From contig OZ020523.1 of NCBI GenBank assembly GCA_963971425.1, positions 17,542,867 through 17,606,866 of the forward strand: a DNA stretch of 64,000 nt. Reading direction: 5' to 3'. Each line of letters opens with the position of its first letter. Position 1 is the first letter of the stretch. Positions 10,985-22,517 of the stretch are shown here, one piece after another. The notes beneath the pieces are model-generated. The model searched no databases and was not told where the DNA came from. It worked only from the letters and a program-made list of their open reading frames with translations. This DNA comes from Bryoerythrophyllum caledonicum. Taxonomy: Eukaryota > Streptophyta > Bryopsida > Pottiales > Pottiaceae. Position numbers and translations under genes: made by a program.

Positions 10985-12315
10985 AATTTCAAAATAAATC
11001 CTAAACCTTCGAAATCACACAACAAATTCTCCTCGAAAAAGCACACATCTCCTGTGCTAAATAAATATAAACCCTCGGAATCATTCTAAAGCGACACTGA
11101 AAAAAAAACATTCAGTTGCACGATACGAAAATGAGATACCCGAAAATGACCATGGAACATACGGTACAGTTAAAAAAAGTACACGTCGAAGCAAAATCGT
11201 TAGTTACGTGTTGAGATTCGATCCGGGGACTTCCCTGCTTCCATCCGACACTCTTCGCACTGCGGCCATACCCGTCCATATCTGGTTCCCCATGCCCCGG
11301 GCCTGGCTACGATGAGACTGACAAACGTCTTTATACCATTCGCAGTTGGAGAGGATCCAGGCGGGGCTTTGCTCTTCGATGGTCGTTGGTCAGATATTTG
11401 AGCACTGTGAAGCATGACAACATCCCCGACCGACCATCCCATCGAATGCTGCAACTACACAAGAATACCACAACTTCACGAATCAGGAAAAATTGCCCCC
11501 ACTACCTTTCTTTTTCATCTTTGATGCGACTGTCTCAGTCACAACATTGTTGCTTGATGGTCTTGGATGTGTGGTTTTGCACGTGAAGTTGCGAACACAG
11601 GACACTCATGCAGCTCATAGCTGCAAGTACCGCAACCCTACTCCATGCACTTCGCATGTTCTGAAGCTCGCTCAGGCGGTACGCTCTAGAATTCTTCTTT
11701 GTTTGACCTTTGGGTCACTAGACCTAACTTTCTTTCTTGTAGCGTTGTTGTGAAGTTTTGGTGTGGTGCTTGATTTTGGGGACTTGGCATCGATGGCACT
11801 TGTTTTCATCAGTCAAGGGACTCTACGGAGGACAACACCCAACTATTGATGGAAACTTGGATTATAGTGTTTAAACTTATTGTATGTTGGTAGTAAGAAT
11901 TGTGGATTTTGCCTTTAGGGGGGTGAACTACTTTAACCATCAAAAGATTCTTGCAAGAATTCTTTTATTTGGAATAAAAGTGGTTCATATGTGCACTAGG
12001 TTGATGGCTTCGCATTGATATATTGAATGTGAGGAAAATATTTATACACAATTCTTGGTAATTTTTTTGCTTTTGTCTACTTGATTGTTTACAAAATTGT
12101 TCCAACCTTACACGAATCAAAATGGAAGTTCCGTATGTGCGGAGAGAGATGAACAATCACATAACAACAAAGAATATCTCAAAGGCAAAGTTCAATCAAA
12201 ATTTAAGGCCAAAATCATTGTACGTGTGTGTAAAATACATCATCGTATGCGGCATGGTATGCACTATATTCACTATATTTTAGTGTATTTGATGTATTTT
12301 GTGGTGTATTTCTAG
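10985..12315. repeat. Segmental-duplication block, copy A (second copy 19470-21245)
   Basis: The sequence from 'CCTTCGAAATCACACAACAA' (about 10995) to about 12315 recurs at 19480-21245 with over 90% identity by eye. The shared part includes the direct run 'GATGGTCGTTGGTCAGATAT' and the 'ATTCTTTTATTTGGAATAAA' stretch. Copy B has about 500 bp (roughly 20265-20765) missing from copy A at about 11830. No domain-bearing open frame was found in either copy. Confidence 0.8.
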
Positions 12316-12840
12316 CTTTTCCAAGAGTTTTATAACTCCAAATCATGATCTAATTGTTGGAGAGTGTTCATGTAATGCGTGCGTAAAACCATGTATCTCG
12401 GAGCCTAATTCCTCATGGGTTTCCTAGAAATTGAGTTTTAGCACATCCAATCTCCCATTTTGGGACTCGTAGGCTCTAAAGGGTTAACTTACATAGGGCT
12501 CCTTCATGATGATGAATGCAAAGCTATCAGATTTCATTTGCTTTGGATAGATAATACATGTACTATGGTGTAAAGTTGTATCATGTACTTGTATAGGTTG
12601 TATTTTGTGCATGTTGATTACTTTTGCCACATCATCCTTTGAACCAAGTCCTCACTGTTTCTCCTTCATTCAATGGAGTTCAAATTGCCACCAACAATGC
12701 AATTTTCAATCAAATATTTCAGGTGATAGTTGTTAGAAGCGCATCTGCAAGAGCTCGGTCACAAGCCAAAGAAAACCTTTTAATTCCAAATAATTCCAAA
12801 CATTGAGTTTACAATAAACAATTTACTTTTCAAGTTGAAC
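12316..12840. other. Intergenic, AT-rich, no supported gene
   Basis: Only short open frames occur. I recognised no gene, RNA or repeat in this stretch. Confidence 0.35.
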
Positions 12841-12879
12841 CACTCGGAATTCAATGCAAGCAACATTGACAATACATAT

Positions 12880-13040
12880 GAAGAAGAAAGAGAAGAAAAA
12901 CTGCAATTTCCGGTGGAAACCAACGTGAATGAAGTGTATGTTTGTTCCGTCCAACGGGCATGGCTTTAGTAGTGAAACAAACAGACACTTTATTCACGCT
13001 AGTTTCCTTCGGAGATCAGAGTTCTTCTTCTTCTTCTGTT
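12880..13040. mobile_element. Two LINE 3'-tail fragments in head-to-head inverted order
   Basis: The block at 12910-12948 (minus orientation) is the approximate reverse complement of 12972-13011 (plus orientation). Both contain the tail signature of the LINE family in this window: 'AACAAACAGACACTTTATTCACG', then CCTTCGGAGA, then a (TTC)n or (GAA)n end. The left piece is flanked by GAAGAAGAAAGAGAAG and the right one ends in TTCTTCTTCTTCTTC. Together they could fold into a hairpin with arms of about 40 bp. Confidence 0.65.
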
Positions 13041-13600
13041 TGTTCCACCTGTAAATTTGTGTCCACATGACATTGGTTTTACAATAACTACTTCCCTCTC
13101 TCGAGGATAGACTCTATGTAAATTGGCGATACACTCAACATTGCCTTGTATTTGATAAAATATATATTTGGACTTGATTTAATTTAAATTGTGGGATAAC
13201 TCACTATCTTCTTGTAATATATCTAGTTGTGACAATTGTACTTTTAGCAAGTCCTAGCTTACTTTAAAATATGGACTATAGAGTGAGGTGGTTGATTGAA
13301 TGATCCAATAATAATGATTTGGCTTTGGAGGAGATGGGTTGATGTAAATAAACTTTTATAAAGCTACAATTCATCGAAGCCTCCCCCTCATCCGCCATCG
13401 CTCCAGAAGCACAAACAACAACAACGAACCCTGTGAAAAACCTCAATCCCTAATCCCTGAGAAGAAATACACTGATCAAGATTCCAGAAAAAAAACAAAG
13501 GACCTTGACTGTGTGAGATTGATATTAATGATTCAGATCTTGGAGGACCAAAATCTGTCAGGGGCCCTGAAACCGCAGACCGGAACCATGCGATTTCGTA
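13041..13600. other. Intergenic, AT-rich, no supported gene
   Basis: Short open frames only. A pyrimidine/purine-biased piece near 13380-13450 does not match any known gene. Confidence 0.35.
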
Positions 13601-13604
13601 GATG

Positions 13605-14100
13605 ATGCGGTTTTTGGTCCCTTGTCGGTTTCTGGTCCCATTATGATTTTTGTTCCCTTGTTGGTTTTTGGTCCCATGTTTTGGTTTTCGGTCCATGTTT
13701 TGGTTTTTGGTCCTTATTTTGGGAACACATTATTTACGTTGCACCGAGCCACAGGCTCGGCAGGGCTTGGGAGGGTAGGGACAAAACATGCCCCTATTTT
13801 TGTGTTGGAGTGGGGCCCAACATGTTCCTAACGGGGTGTCACAGGGTAATTTGGAGCCGCAAGCCCCAAATTTGTCATAAAAAATCCAAAATAATCCTTT
13901 AGAACCCTTAATCGGGTAGGGCCAGAAAAATGGTCCCACCGGAACCTGTGGCTGGGTGCAACGCTCGACCAGGGTAAATAAAGTGATCCCTTATTTTGGT
14001 TTCTGGTTCCTTGTCAGATTTTGGATCGCTTATGGACCAGTGTTGGTTTTTGGTCCGTTGTTAGGTTTTGGTCCCTTGTTGGTTTTTGGTTCCTTGTTGC
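13605..14100. repeat. GGTCCCTTGTTGGTTTTT-type minisatellite, split by an insertion
   Basis: Degenerate units of 'TTTTTGGTCCCTTGTTGG' repeat from about 13605 to 13730 and again from about 13990 to 14100. The middle is a compact inverted-repeat element (see the next entry). Short tandem arrays of this kind do not encode protein; the open frames here are repetitive artefacts. Confidence 0.75.
13738..13962. mobile_element. Small inverted-repeat (MITE-like) element inside the minisatellite
   Basis: The left end GTTGCACCGAGCCACAGG (13738-13755) and the right end CCTGTGGCTGGGTGCAAC (13945-13962) are inverted copies with 17 of 18 matches. The 225-bp element has no coding capacity. Outside the repeats, both flanks carry a related TTATTTAC / GTAAATAAA pair, so the true terminus may be a little farther out. 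Superfamily and target duplication could not be settled. Confidence 0.55.
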
Positions 14101-15015
14101 ATTCCGTCCACAATTACATCTTAATTCGATAACAATAAGGGGCGACTAACCACTGAACTCCATAAACTATGCAGAATCTATAAACATTGACATATGCAAT
14201 TTGTGGAATTTGGGTTTCTGTGCAATTTTCCTGCACTTGTGGTAGGCTCGTCTACTTGCAGCATTGAAGGGTTGCTCTTTCGGCAACTTGTCATGCTTCA
14301 CAGTTAGGTGGAGGCACCCAAGTCCGATCGGCCACCCAAAACCAATCAATAGAGTATGTATGAATCGGTGCATGAAAATGATAAATAAATGCATGAAATG
14401 ATGCATGAAGGGACCCAAAATAGATAACTCAAAATTTGAAAACCCTAGTCATTATCGGCATTGGGTCATGAAATATGCAATTTTGGGGTGTTCCACCTTA
14501 ACCCTGAAGGCCTCCAACATACACGAGTCGCGGCTAGAGAATCGGCGTATTTTCAGGGAACTGCTTATACATGATTACCTAGGAGATATATCCTTAGTGT
14601 AAAATGTTGCTGGTTTTTTTAATTTGGGTGCTCCCTTGAGTCGTCGAGGTCTCTGAAAATTTGGTGATTAATGAAAGACGGCAAAGACGTCCAAATATTT
14701 GTGTGTACACGGCGTTGCTTGCTGTGGAGGAATTTGCGCATTCATACACTGATCCTTCAAGATTGGGACAATATTGAAGTTTGAGATGCACGGTGAAGGG
14801 ACTCAATTTGCATAGTGAGAGCAACAACTTCCTAGCCAAATGATGATCATGCACCGGTCGAACTATTATACCTAACTAGCGAATGCCTGTTGTCCCCAAC
14901 GGACGAAAGACAATCCCTAGTTAAGTAAATGTACAACTTTACTAAAATTAAAAGATACTAAATGACAATAGTTTAACTTAAACTACCTTGAACTTTGTCT
15001 TGTTTCAACAATTTA
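14101..15015. other. Intergenic, no supported gene
   Basis: Short open frames without domains. A few ATG/CAT-rich repeats occur near 14350-14410. Confidence 0.35.
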
Positions 15016-15959
15016 CCCCTAAGGTACCAAGTGTCAAAAATGGGCTTTTTGAAAGTTCGGTCAGGTTCCTATGGTGTCAATTTCCAACATTCTTCTTTGA
15101 AATTTTTACTATAGAAAGACATTACCAAGACCTTAGTGGGAAAACATTTTTTTCCTAAATTGGACATTTGATGAAAAAGTTATAGGGTTTTGAATTTTAA
15201 ATGGGGAGGGCCGGCACCTCGGGCAGCTCCAAAAACTTTTGATAGGACACTCTATTGAAAGTGATATTTTCAGTACTTGCAAGTAATATTATTTCACTTC
15301 ATATTGTCAAAAAAAAGTTCTTGTCTTTAGTGAAAAATAGCATACCAACCCAAGTCAAACATTTCACACATTGTCACACATTGTCGGGCAAGGTACCAAA
15401 ATAACTTCTTCTTTTCCGCATAAAACCTAGGTATCTTTATATTTTTCACTTTTTATTTTTTCCACAACAATATGTAATGTAAACCTTCTTATTAACCATT
15501 TGGATTATCAATCGAAAACATACTTAGTTCAAAAAAAATTAATGTGTGAATTAACAAACTTTGAGCCTCCACTCCTTGCACACTTGATTTGAATATGCTA
15601 CACCCCGTCTCTACCTCTAAAAATTGGTGTGTAAGTAGCTAACATCATGCTTAACAAGCTGGTAATAGATTTAGACCTTGTGTAGTGAATTTTTTTGACA
15701 CCAAGTGAAGTCAAAGTCTGCAGATCCACTAAATGTAGGGAAGAATATGAACCATTTGCTTGACTTCAAACTCTATAATCTTTCAATCCGTGCAGTCAAA
15801 GTTTATGAAATTTTGTACATGTATTACTTAATAAGCCTTTATTGAGATACTACAATCTGAACTAAAGATCAAAGTTTTTGTTACCTTCTTTATTCATTGC
15901 ACTAGAATCCATTAATTTTGAAGTGTTTATGGTGTAAAATTGTCACGGTACCTTAGGGG
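15016..15959. mobile_element. Candidate TTAA-flanked non-autonomous DNA transposon (piggyBac-like), copy 1
   Basis: The ends are 13-bp perfect inverted repeats: CCCCTAAGGTACC at 15016-15028 and GGTACCTTAGGGG at 15947-15959. The right flank is TTAA (15960-15963); the left flank is TTTA (15012-15015), probably TTAA with one change. The 944-bp interior has no coding frame. A longer reversed relative lies at 47315-48448 and a fragment at about 22925-23135. CCC-starting ends beside TTAA are typical of the piggyBac superfamily. Harbinger-type elements (3-bp TWA duplications) are the main alternative. Confidence 0.6.
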
Positions 15960-15963
15960 TTAA

Positions 15964-16265
15964 TGGCTTGTGGATGGATATGGGTAAGCAGTCATAGGCA
16001 AGCCCACAACCATGGGCCCGGCTTTACGGGACGGACTGTAATCTGTTATATATACAGATTGTTTATTGAGGTTTACGGCCATGGAGCTGATAAGAGAGTG
16101 GCAAGGCAGCCAAGTAGAATTGAGCTCGGTGGAGGCCAGCTAAACTTGCAACGTCCCCTTGACCGGTTGAGCCGGGTCTCATATCCGTAATTTTTTTCCA
16201 CTGGCAACAACTCAATGTCTACAATATAATAGGCTACCCCGGGCAACCATAACGGTATTATAGTC
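15964..16265. other. Short spacer between two candidate transposons
   Basis: The spacer has one 75-codon open frame without a recognisable domain. Nothing else was seen. Confidence 0.4.
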
Positions 16266-17130
16266 TAACCTTGATAAAATCACACTTGTTAATAGAACAC
16301 CTTGATATTATCACCCAAAACCTTGAAACCAATTTTCTTAGTGTAAAAATTCCCTTGTTAATATCACTACCACCCTTGATAATGTCACTTCAAAAACAAA
16401 AAATAAAGCATAGTGTAAGTGTGATAATAACAAGTTCAATGGATGAAAAATTGTGAGATGAATGATGGTGGAAGTTGTTTCCGTTGTTGTTGCCTGGATT
16501 GTATCCCTGGATTTAAAATATGAAAAAATAAAAATAAAATAAAATAAAGGATTTACCAATGGTAATTGGTCATTAAGAATTACCATCTTTCAGACTTACA
16601 CTCATCAACATATGACCAGAGCACATACAATGGTGCTTCATCAATGATGTATTGGAAACGTATGGTAATTGGTCATTTGGATTTGAAAGTGCTTTTTAAA
16701 AAGTTTCTGTGAGGTGATGGTGATTGATCTGGTTGCAAAACCTTGCTACACTGATTTTGATGTTTAGTGTCATGGGCAGTAAATGACTTGTAAATGCTAT
16801 AAGTTTTCACTCTTGATGAATATTTTTACCGAGCATGTCCACTATGATCCCGCTCTTTGAGTAGTATAGATTGTTGTGCTCTTAGTAAAAATTAATATCA
16901 AAAGTAAAAACTCACAACATTTACAAGTCATCTATTGCCCATGACACTAAACATCGAAATCAGTGTAGTTCGACATTATCATTTTATAGTTATCTTCTTA
17001 ATTTATTTTTGCATTTTTTAGATAACATCACATTTTACCTGAAATTGCCAAATGTGATGTACCAAAGTTGTCACACCTTGATAATATCACATTTTTTGGT
17101 GAAACGGAGGATGTGATATTATCAAGGTTA
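16266..17130. mobile_element. Inverted-repeat DNA element with TAACCTTGATAATATCAC termini
   Basis: The left end TAACCTTGATAAAATCACAC (16266-16285) is matched in inverse by the right end ending GTGATATTATCAAGGTTA (to 17130). Further internal copies of the same terminal motif occur at about 16301, 16373 and 17085, so ends may have been duplicated or nested. No transposase frame is present. Flanking target duplications are not obvious. Confidence 0.55.
16746..16968. repeat. Long hairpin (foldback), arms about 85 bp
   Basis: The arm at 16746-16830, beginning CTACACTGATTTTGATGTTT, is the approximate reverse complement of 16884-16968, ending in AAACATCGAAATCAGTGTAG. The arms enclose a spacer of about 50 bp. 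A transcript of this stretch would form a near-continuous hairpin. It lies inside the TAACCTTG-type element and may be a nested foldback MITE. Confidence 0.8.
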
Positions 17131-17335
17131 AATTGTATACAAGTAAAACCACATTGTTCATGCTATAAAGGCCACATGATTGTTCCAAAATTCCGAAATT
17201 GGTTTCTAAATTTAAATTGAATCATGCCCCACGAAATCTGTTTGGCAATGATTGCCCAATACACGACCCTATCAATGCCACTGTCCACCAAAATTCAATA
17301 CGACCAAATGGGTAGCAAGATGCCTTAGGGATTAA

Positions 17336-18125
17336 CCCCTATATGCCCGCGACATTTTTGCATCCAAACTCATTGGAAACTACCAATTTTAATGCATTCA
17401 ACACAAATTTTACATATCTAATCATTGGATTTTGTACAAGGGTTTTACAAGTGTATGTCGTAAAACCTTTGTTCAGTTTGACGGTAAGGATTGAAAGATA
17501 TCAACCTTTGAAGTGAAACATAAACTATTTATGAGGTCATACTAAACACCTTCAACAAACTTGGACCACCTACTATGGCAACTTTTTGCACAATAGGCCA
17601 TGATTTTCTAATTTTAAGTTAAAAGGATATTGTTAGGCACATGTGCACCAAATTTAGAAGTAGAAGAGGGGGATAAGATGTCCTTCAAAATCCTGCAATG
17701 CAACTATGTGCAGAGAAGTAACAATGCACTTGAAGTTTTGCATATATCATATCCTTCTCATATTTTTGAAATTCAAAAATCCGTACGGTAGATGCAAAGA
17801 TTTCCATTCCTTTTCCAAGATGGAATTTTTCTTTTTCTTTAATTATGGACATAAACTCAAATCTATATTGAATCTAAAATTAACTAAAGTTTTGCGACAA
17901 TATTTGTTATAGGTCACACTAAACCGCTGCACTATTTGTATATGTTACTTAAAAGAAACAGTAACTTTTGAACCGTCAGTTGGATTTCTACAAAAATTAT
18001 GTACGGGAAGCTAATAAAAAGTTGCCAATTCATTAAAAAATCACAAAAGATCATAACTAAATTCAACATTGTGGGACCCTATCCATACTGAAAATGTGCC
18101 CAAAGGGACTTTCGGCATGTAGGGG
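17336..18125. mobile_element. Candidate TTAA-flanked non-autonomous DNA transposon (piggyBac-like), copy 2
   Basis: The element starts CCCCTATATGCC (17336) and ends GGCATGTAGGGG (18125); the two are inverted copies with one mismatch. It is flanked on both sides by TTAA (17332-17335 and 18126-18129). Length is 790 bp with no coding capacity. The interior differs from copy 1, so this is a second family with the same type of ends. An exact TTAA duplication plus CCCC termini is the piggyBac signature. Confidence 0.65.
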
Positions 18126-18129
18126 TTAA

Positions 18130-18945
18130 TTGAGCCCTCGTTAATAACCTTGCCTCAAAAGTTGAAAAAAAGCCAATCGGCATTGGGCATCGCTAGTCCG
18201 ATTAATTACTTTTCCAATGCATAATGAATCGAAGCACAATGGATATCACCTAGGTAATGCATGGGTATCACATAGCTAAATATGAGATGATGTGGTAAGA
18301 ATTTGGTGGATTTTGATTGGAAGGGGTGAAAGGAAATTGCAGTCAAGGTGAAAAAAATTCGTCTGTTGAACGGGCACTCGATCCTGTAAGGGTAAAACAA
18401 TCATAATCATTGTATGTTTGTGAGAGCGTGCGACAGTGCCATTGAGCAAGTCTTCCTTTCTTTTTCATGTGGTACAAGGGAAGCGAATCTAGTGGTGAAG
18501 CTGCTTGTACCACATTCCTTCTCTCCAAAAAGGCCCTTTAGAAGGACTTGTCACTTCATGTTCATATAATTGTAAAATAACAGTCTAGAAATATGCAAAA
18601 CATTCACGGATTATTCTCGAATGAGCCATGGGACCTTGAACTACTGAAATTGGGGAAAGCGGCCATGAAAGAGAATAGAAAAATGGCAGTGGAGAAGAAG
18701 CATAATACTATACAATCAATACCTGCTTGATTTTGACCCAAGAGAACATCCTAAAGTGGTTGTAGAATGAAAATAAACGTACACCACTGCAATATAACAA
18801 AATGAGGTGGGCAACTAATTCATTTGAGCAACCACATATCATTCTTCCTCAAGAACCACGATGAAAATGCACCTCAATTCCATACTGAAATGTGAAGAAA
18901 AAATCCTACTTCTGCTAGAAAAAGAATAAGCCTACTCTGTACGAC
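18130..18945. other. Intergenic with a dispersed GGTATCACCTAGGT-type repeat
   Basis: The part at about 18230-18290 ('CACAATGGATATCACCTAGG' and following) resembles blocks at about 47940-48080 and 58070-58260. All three carry 'CACAATGGGTATCA' and 'ATTACATGGGTATCAC' phrases. This is a dispersed low-complexity repeat family. No gene was recognised. Confidence 0.5.
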
Positions 18946-18949
18946 TACA

Positions 18950-19465
18950 GACTGACCACTTTACTTCACTATTTGAATTGGCTCGTCTGTAATCGGCAAC
19001 GGCGCAGGCTGCTGGGCAATGTGAGGGTGCTCGGCGCCCTTGTACACCTTCAGATGTGCGTGAAGAGCCTCCTTCCGAGCTGTATTTCAATCCACACACA
19101 CACATGAACACAACTGGTTTCAGAACACACCTAGAAATGCATCTTGCAGCACAAGGAGAGGAGAGGAGAGGAGAGGAGGGATGGGAGCACTGACCTGGCC
19201 CTTGGGCAGCATGCCGCGCACTGCGTGCTCCATGATGCGCTCCGGAATGCGCTTCTGCAAGTTGTCGAACATCTCCTCCGTCATGCCTCCGGGCCTGCCC
19301 GAGTGCCACCTGTAAATCTTCTGCTCCCTCTTCTTCCCGGTCACCGCCACCTTCTCCGCATTGATCTGATGCGCACCTCACATGTCACAAACAACATCTA
19401 AGCCGAAACCTACTTTAGGCGCTGGAAAATGCCTAGTGCTGTGATGAGGAGCGCCAGATTACTCA
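18950..19465 (-). pseudogene. Duplicated L13 exons 3 and 4, frameshifted relic
   Basis: The minus-strand sequence equals exons 3 and 4 of the L13 gene at 7436-7829 together with their intron. It still encodes [14 protein letters not shown] and [16 protein letters not shown]. The last exon has two extra bases (CAGATGTGCGTG where the parent has CAGATGCGTG), which shifts the frame. Similarity stops abruptly near 19465, where the sequence joins a block that matches 10.99 kb of the parent region. Exons 1 and 2 are absent, so no functional protein is possible. Confidence 0.9.
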
Positions 19466-19469
19466 TCGC

Positions 19470-21245
19470 AAAGGAATCCTGAACCTTCGAAATCACACAA
19501 CAAATTCTCCTCGAAAAAACACACATCTCTTATGCTAATTAAATGACCGTGGCACATACGGTATCGTTTTGAAAGAGGAATGGAAACGCAGTTTTAAAAA
19601 GTACACGTCGAAGAAAAATTAAAACGTACAGTGTTGAGGGGGCCGGAGAGATTTGACCCGGGGACTGCTCTGGTTCCTTCTCAATGCTCTCGGGCCTATG
19701 GCCATACCCGTCCCAATCCGGTTCCCCCATGCCCCGGGTCTTGCGATGGTGGGACTGAGAAACGTATTTATACCATTCGCACTTGGAGAGGATCCAGGCG
19801 GGGCTTTGCTCTTCGATGGTCGTTGGTCAGATATTTAGCACTGTGAAGCATGACAACATCCCCGACCGACCATCCCATTCAATGCTGCAACTACACAAGA
19901 ATACCACAACTTCACGAATCAAGAAAAATTGCCCCCACTACCTTTCTTTTTCATTTCTGATGCGACTGTCTCAGTCACAACATTGTTGCTTGATGGTCTT
20001 GGATGTGTGGTTTTGCACGTGAAGTTGCGAACACACGACACTCGTGCAGCTCATAGCTACAAGTACCGCAACCCTACTCCATGCACTTCGCATGTTCTGA
20101 AGCTGGCTCAGGCGGTTCGCTCTAGAATTCTTCTCTGTTTGACCTTTGGGTCACTAGACATAACTTTCTTTCTTGTAGCGTTGATGTGAAGTTTTGGTGT
20201 GGTGCTTGATTTTGGGGACTTGGTGTCGATGGCACTTGTTTTCATCAGTCAAGCGGCTCTACGGAGGAGTAACATCGTCGTTTGTAGGCGTTCGGCTTGA
20301 ATGCGCGGTTTTGTTTCAACTGTTTGTTACAATGATTGCTGATGGACGTACGATTTCGGAAGAATTTGAACGCGTGACGTGTAGTTCCAGTTACACGTTT
20401 TCACCACCACCAGTTTTGCAATCTAGTTGAGCAAGTATGTTTACATACGTTAAGACGTGAGATCATAGTTGCTGGATGCAAGCTTTTCAGCATGAAAGAG
20501 TTCGATTGCTTCCAACGTAGATCCAACACATGTATCCAGCAGTTTTGGCTCAGTTTTGGCTGGGGATCTGTTTCATTGTCAAACATGCCTGTAGATTTGA
20601 CATTCATGTTAACCTTGGACCGCCCAACACCTATTTTTGGATAACTAAGAATCCTGGTCAATTTTTATTTGAAGTGGATTTGATGGAATGCCTATTTTTA
20701 GTATCCAACCTTACAAAATTAAACTTAATCCATGGCCTGAACAATGGGGAAATTTTGCACAACATCCAACTATTGATGGAAACTTGGATTATAGTGTTTA
20801 AACTTATTGTATGTTGGTAGTAAGAACTTATTGTGGTTTTTGGATAGTGAACCACTTTAACCATCAAAAGATTCTTGCAAGAATTCTTTTATTTGGAATA
20901 AAAGTGGTTCACATGTGCACTAGGTTGATAGCTTCGCATTGATATATTGAATGTGAGGAAATTTATGTATACACAATTATTGGTAAATTTTTTGCTTTTG
21001 TCTACTTGATTGTTACAAAATTGTTCCAACCTTACACGAATCAAAATGGAAGTTCCGTATGTGCGGAGAGAGATGAACAATCACATAACAGCAAAGAATA
21101 TCCCAAAGGCATAGTTCAATCAAAATTTAAGGCCAAAATCATTGTACATGTGGGTATAATACAACATCGTACTATGTGGCATGATATGCACTGTATTCAC
21201 TGTATTTTAGTGTATAAATTGATGTATTTTGTGTTGTATTTCTAG
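19470..21245. repeat. Segmental-duplication block, copy B
   Basis: Counterpart of 10985-12315. It includes about 500 bp (20265-20765) not present in copy A. The junction with the L13 relic at about 19465 is new relative to copy A and marks a deletion of about 3 kb during or after duplication. Confidence 0.8.
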
Positions 21246-21928
21246 CTTTTCAACAAGGTTTATGTACCATTGTAGGAATATCACTTTAGTATTGATTTGT
21301 AACTTCAATGTCAATCTATGTATTACAACTTTAGTTGAACTTAAACACTATCATATATATTTCAAATTCCAAACATATAGAATCTACTATGGAACCAATT
21401 AGTGTAAAATTTTGAAGCTTCACAAAGAGAGCGCAATTTTGAGGGTTGGAGATTAAGCTTAAGTATAATCCTTCAAACCTTGAAATATTGTATTTTGAAT
21501 TAGATTCTAAATTATGAACTCATAGGATTGGAGAGAAAGAGTTTAGAAATATAATTTTGAAAGGGAAGGGGGGGGGGTTTGGAGTCAAGCGTAATCCGCT
21601 TTTAACCTCCAAACATTGAGTTGTAGAATCTGATATAATTATGTAGATTTGGAATTTAAAAGTTTGAGAGTGGAATTTTGTAAGGGGCAGAAGGGGGGGG
21701 GGAGTTTAAGCAGATCTCTCATCTTTTCACCTCTAAATTTACTATAAATTTCCAAATTTATTGTTGGTGAGTTAAAAAGTGCAATTTTGAAACATAGCAC
21801 TAGTTTAATGTTGTTTGTTGTAGCCCTTTGATGGCTCAGAATGCAAGTGAAATTATCAAGAAACAGGTGGAGTTTTTTGTTCTTGGTGCAATATGTTTGG
21901 TTAAACTTAACCATCTGCGTTGTTTTAC
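21246..21928. other. Intergenic with short G-tracts, no supported gene
   Basis: Two runs of nine G occur near 21569 and 21693 inside related ~150-bp units ('TTTAAACTCC'/'CCTCCAAA' types), a loose local repeat. No gene was recognised. Confidence 0.4.
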
Positions 21929-22517
21929 ATGACTGAGATAGAAGGCATGAAGAATCTTGCTGAAACTAACGAGCGAGTGGTATACATTGCCAACCATCAT
22001 AGCGTTCTTGATATTTACACCTTGTTTTAGTTGGGCCGCCCATTCTAGTTTATCAATAAGACTAGCAACTTCCTCATTCTCATCATCGGTTGGTCCATGT
22101 ACATTATTAGTCATATTTCCTTGAAGCGCATGGACAGATGGAGCCAAATGACACGTTCTATTTCAAAATGCTCAATATGTTGAATGGGTCTCTCTTAAAG
22201 TCATACTCAAGCAAGGGACTTGTTATCAAACAGATTATCAAAAACATAAATTACATAAACATAAACATAGATTACATCTGGAAGAAACTACGGTATGAGG
22301 TTTCATGATATTGTCAAATCAATTTCATAGTTTTCCCTCTACTGTAATCAACATCAATGGATGTTCAACTCTTCTATCTGAAGGATCATGTGGTTTGATT
22401 ATTGATATTAAGATTGTCTTAAGATGTCTAGGAGCATGGTGAAAGAGGGTGTGTCTATTTGGTTTTCTGGGAAGGCACAAGGACAACGGATGGAGCAATG
22501 GTTGCCTTCAAAGTAAG
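21929..22517 (+). pseudogene. Plastid-type lysophosphatidate acyltransferase relic (PlsC family)
   Basis: Two exon-like pieces remain on the plus strand. Piece one (about 21929-22155) encodes ERVVYIANHHSVLDIYTL, a TAG, LGRPF, a TAG, then KTSNFL and IIGWSMY and LKRMDR. Piece two (about 22431-22517) encodes VKEGVSIWFFWEGTRTTDG and AFK, ending at a good donor site (AAAGTAAGC). NHxxxxD and EGTR are acyltransferase motifs I and III. The blocks around them match plant plastid 1-acylglycerol-3-phosphate acyltransferase, which makes phosphatidic acid for plastid lipids. Two stops replace normally conserved residues and other exons are missing, so it is a relic. No intact parent copy is in this window. 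Confidence 0.8.

Noticed and set aside
15010..15963. CACTA-type interpretation of the CCCCTA ends
   Set aside because: Ends lack CACTA and the flank is TTAA, not a variable 3-bp duplication.
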